Shown: piece by piece, positions 20,582-20,749 of the stretch
Position numbering within the stretch: position 1 is the stretch's first letter
Layout: the number at the start of each line of letters is the position of its first letter
Virus record (IMG/VR): IMGVR_UViG_3300050120_000037
Span: 1-20,749 of that record
DNA: 20,749 bases
Direction: 5' to 3' (one strand)
From: a virus
Position numbers and translations under genes: made by a program
The notes under the pieces: model-generated
The model's database searches: none
The model's input: the letters and a program-made list of their open reading frames with translations, nothing else
What the model was told of the DNA's origin: nothing

Positions 20582-20749
20582 CTAACCCTTCCCCGCAGGA
20601 TCAGAGCACGAAGTTCCTTCGTGCCGGGCGCCCGCGTTTTTGGACGGTGTACCGGCCCAATTCTTACAAGGTCTGTCTGTTAGACGGGGGCGGCCAAGGT
20701 GGATTGCTCCGCAGGGACAACCGCCGTATGGCGCTAAGCCCATGCGCCC
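20582..20749 (-). CDS. Small Cys-containing hypothetical protein, 5' end possibly cut
   Basis: On the minus strand the frame from the right edge to TAG (20582-20584) is open; the first ATG is at 20743, giving 53 residues, but the true start may be outside the window. The sequence has GGCPCGAIHLGRPRLTDRP, then CKNWAG and KNAGARHEGTSCSDP; four Cys residues in all. The 'CGA..GRPCKNWAG' pattern recalls small phage Cys/His-rich proteins of the 'CKNxAxxxGxxCxxHGG' kind, though the HGG end is missing. It is 5 bases upstream of the next gene, as in a tight operon. Confidence 0.5.
   Translation of the reverse strand, partial: GRMGLAPYGGCPCGAIHLGRPRLTDRPCKNWAGTPSKNAGARHEGTSCSDPAGKG
20606..20624. other. 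Perfect 8-base stem-loop inside a small gene
   Basis: GCACGAAG (20606-20613), loop TTC and CTTCGTGC (20617-20624) form a perfect stem, followed at 20625-20634 by the palindrome CGGGCGCCCG and then a run of five Ts on the plus strand. It lies within the 3' end of the partial gene. It could be a plus-strand terminator for something beyond the window, or an mRNA structure. Confidence 0.45.

Noticed and set aside
1-20749. CRISPR arrays, tRNA genes, insertion sequences and attachment sites
   Set aside because: I saw no regularly spaced repeats, no cloverleaf candidates with a T-loop motif, no transposase-like protein and no terminal inverted repeats with target duplications.

Overview
This window is the late structural region of a tailed bacteriophage (or prophage) with a contractile tail, that is, a myovirus. 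Almost everything is on the minus strand, so the biological order runs from the right end to the left end. The evidence is a recognisable, syntenic run of portal, scaffold, major capsid, neck proteins, tail sheath, tail tube, tail-assembly chaperone with a -1 frameshift, tape measure, baseplate hub, spike, gp25-like wedge, gpJ-like wedge, gpI-like protein, tail fibre and a fibre-associated protein. The tail module is of the P2/Mu type in order and protein sizes. The DNA is GC-rich with Shine-Dalgarno-type start sites, which suggests a Gram-negative, probably proteobacterial host; the genus cannot be told from the sequence alone. No terminase, lysis or replication gene is present.

Layout, right to left. 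From 20749 to 19010 lies a tightly overlapping operon of six small genes, including a pair of Cys-rich zinc-ribbon proteins that share a 15-residue helical repeat; its left neighbour is the portal gene. From 18907 to 15012 come portal, scaffold and major capsid protein, with one small gene (17037..17315) inserted on the opposite strand between portal and scaffold. A terminator hairpin at 14960..14981 closes this block. From 14932 to 10953 come three neck/connector proteins, sheath and tube, closed by a hairpin at 10906..10932. A second plus-strand gene, a 58-residue membrane protein (10717..10893) with its own sigma70-like promoter, converges on that hairpin. From 10505 to 5464 come the chaperone and its frameshifted form, an HK97-gp10-like protein, the tape measure, the hub adapter and the gpD-like hub. 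From 5467 to the left edge come spike, baseplate wedge, fibre and fibre-associated genes, ending in a gene cut by the window edge.

The most striking regulatory signal is a 7-mer, CTAAATA on the minus strand, found in eight places. Seven lie in the short gaps between genes and one spans a stop codon at a gene junction; each is just upstream of the first gene of a cluster. A ninth copy with the variant ATAAATA lies in tandem with one of them. It resembles the late promoter of T4-type phages (TATAAATA) and would divide the late region into about eight transcription units, even though the tail proteins themselves look P2/Mu-like. Two copies lie so close to the start codon that a leaderless mRNA is predicted.

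I see no CRISPR array, tRNA, insertion sequence or attachment site.
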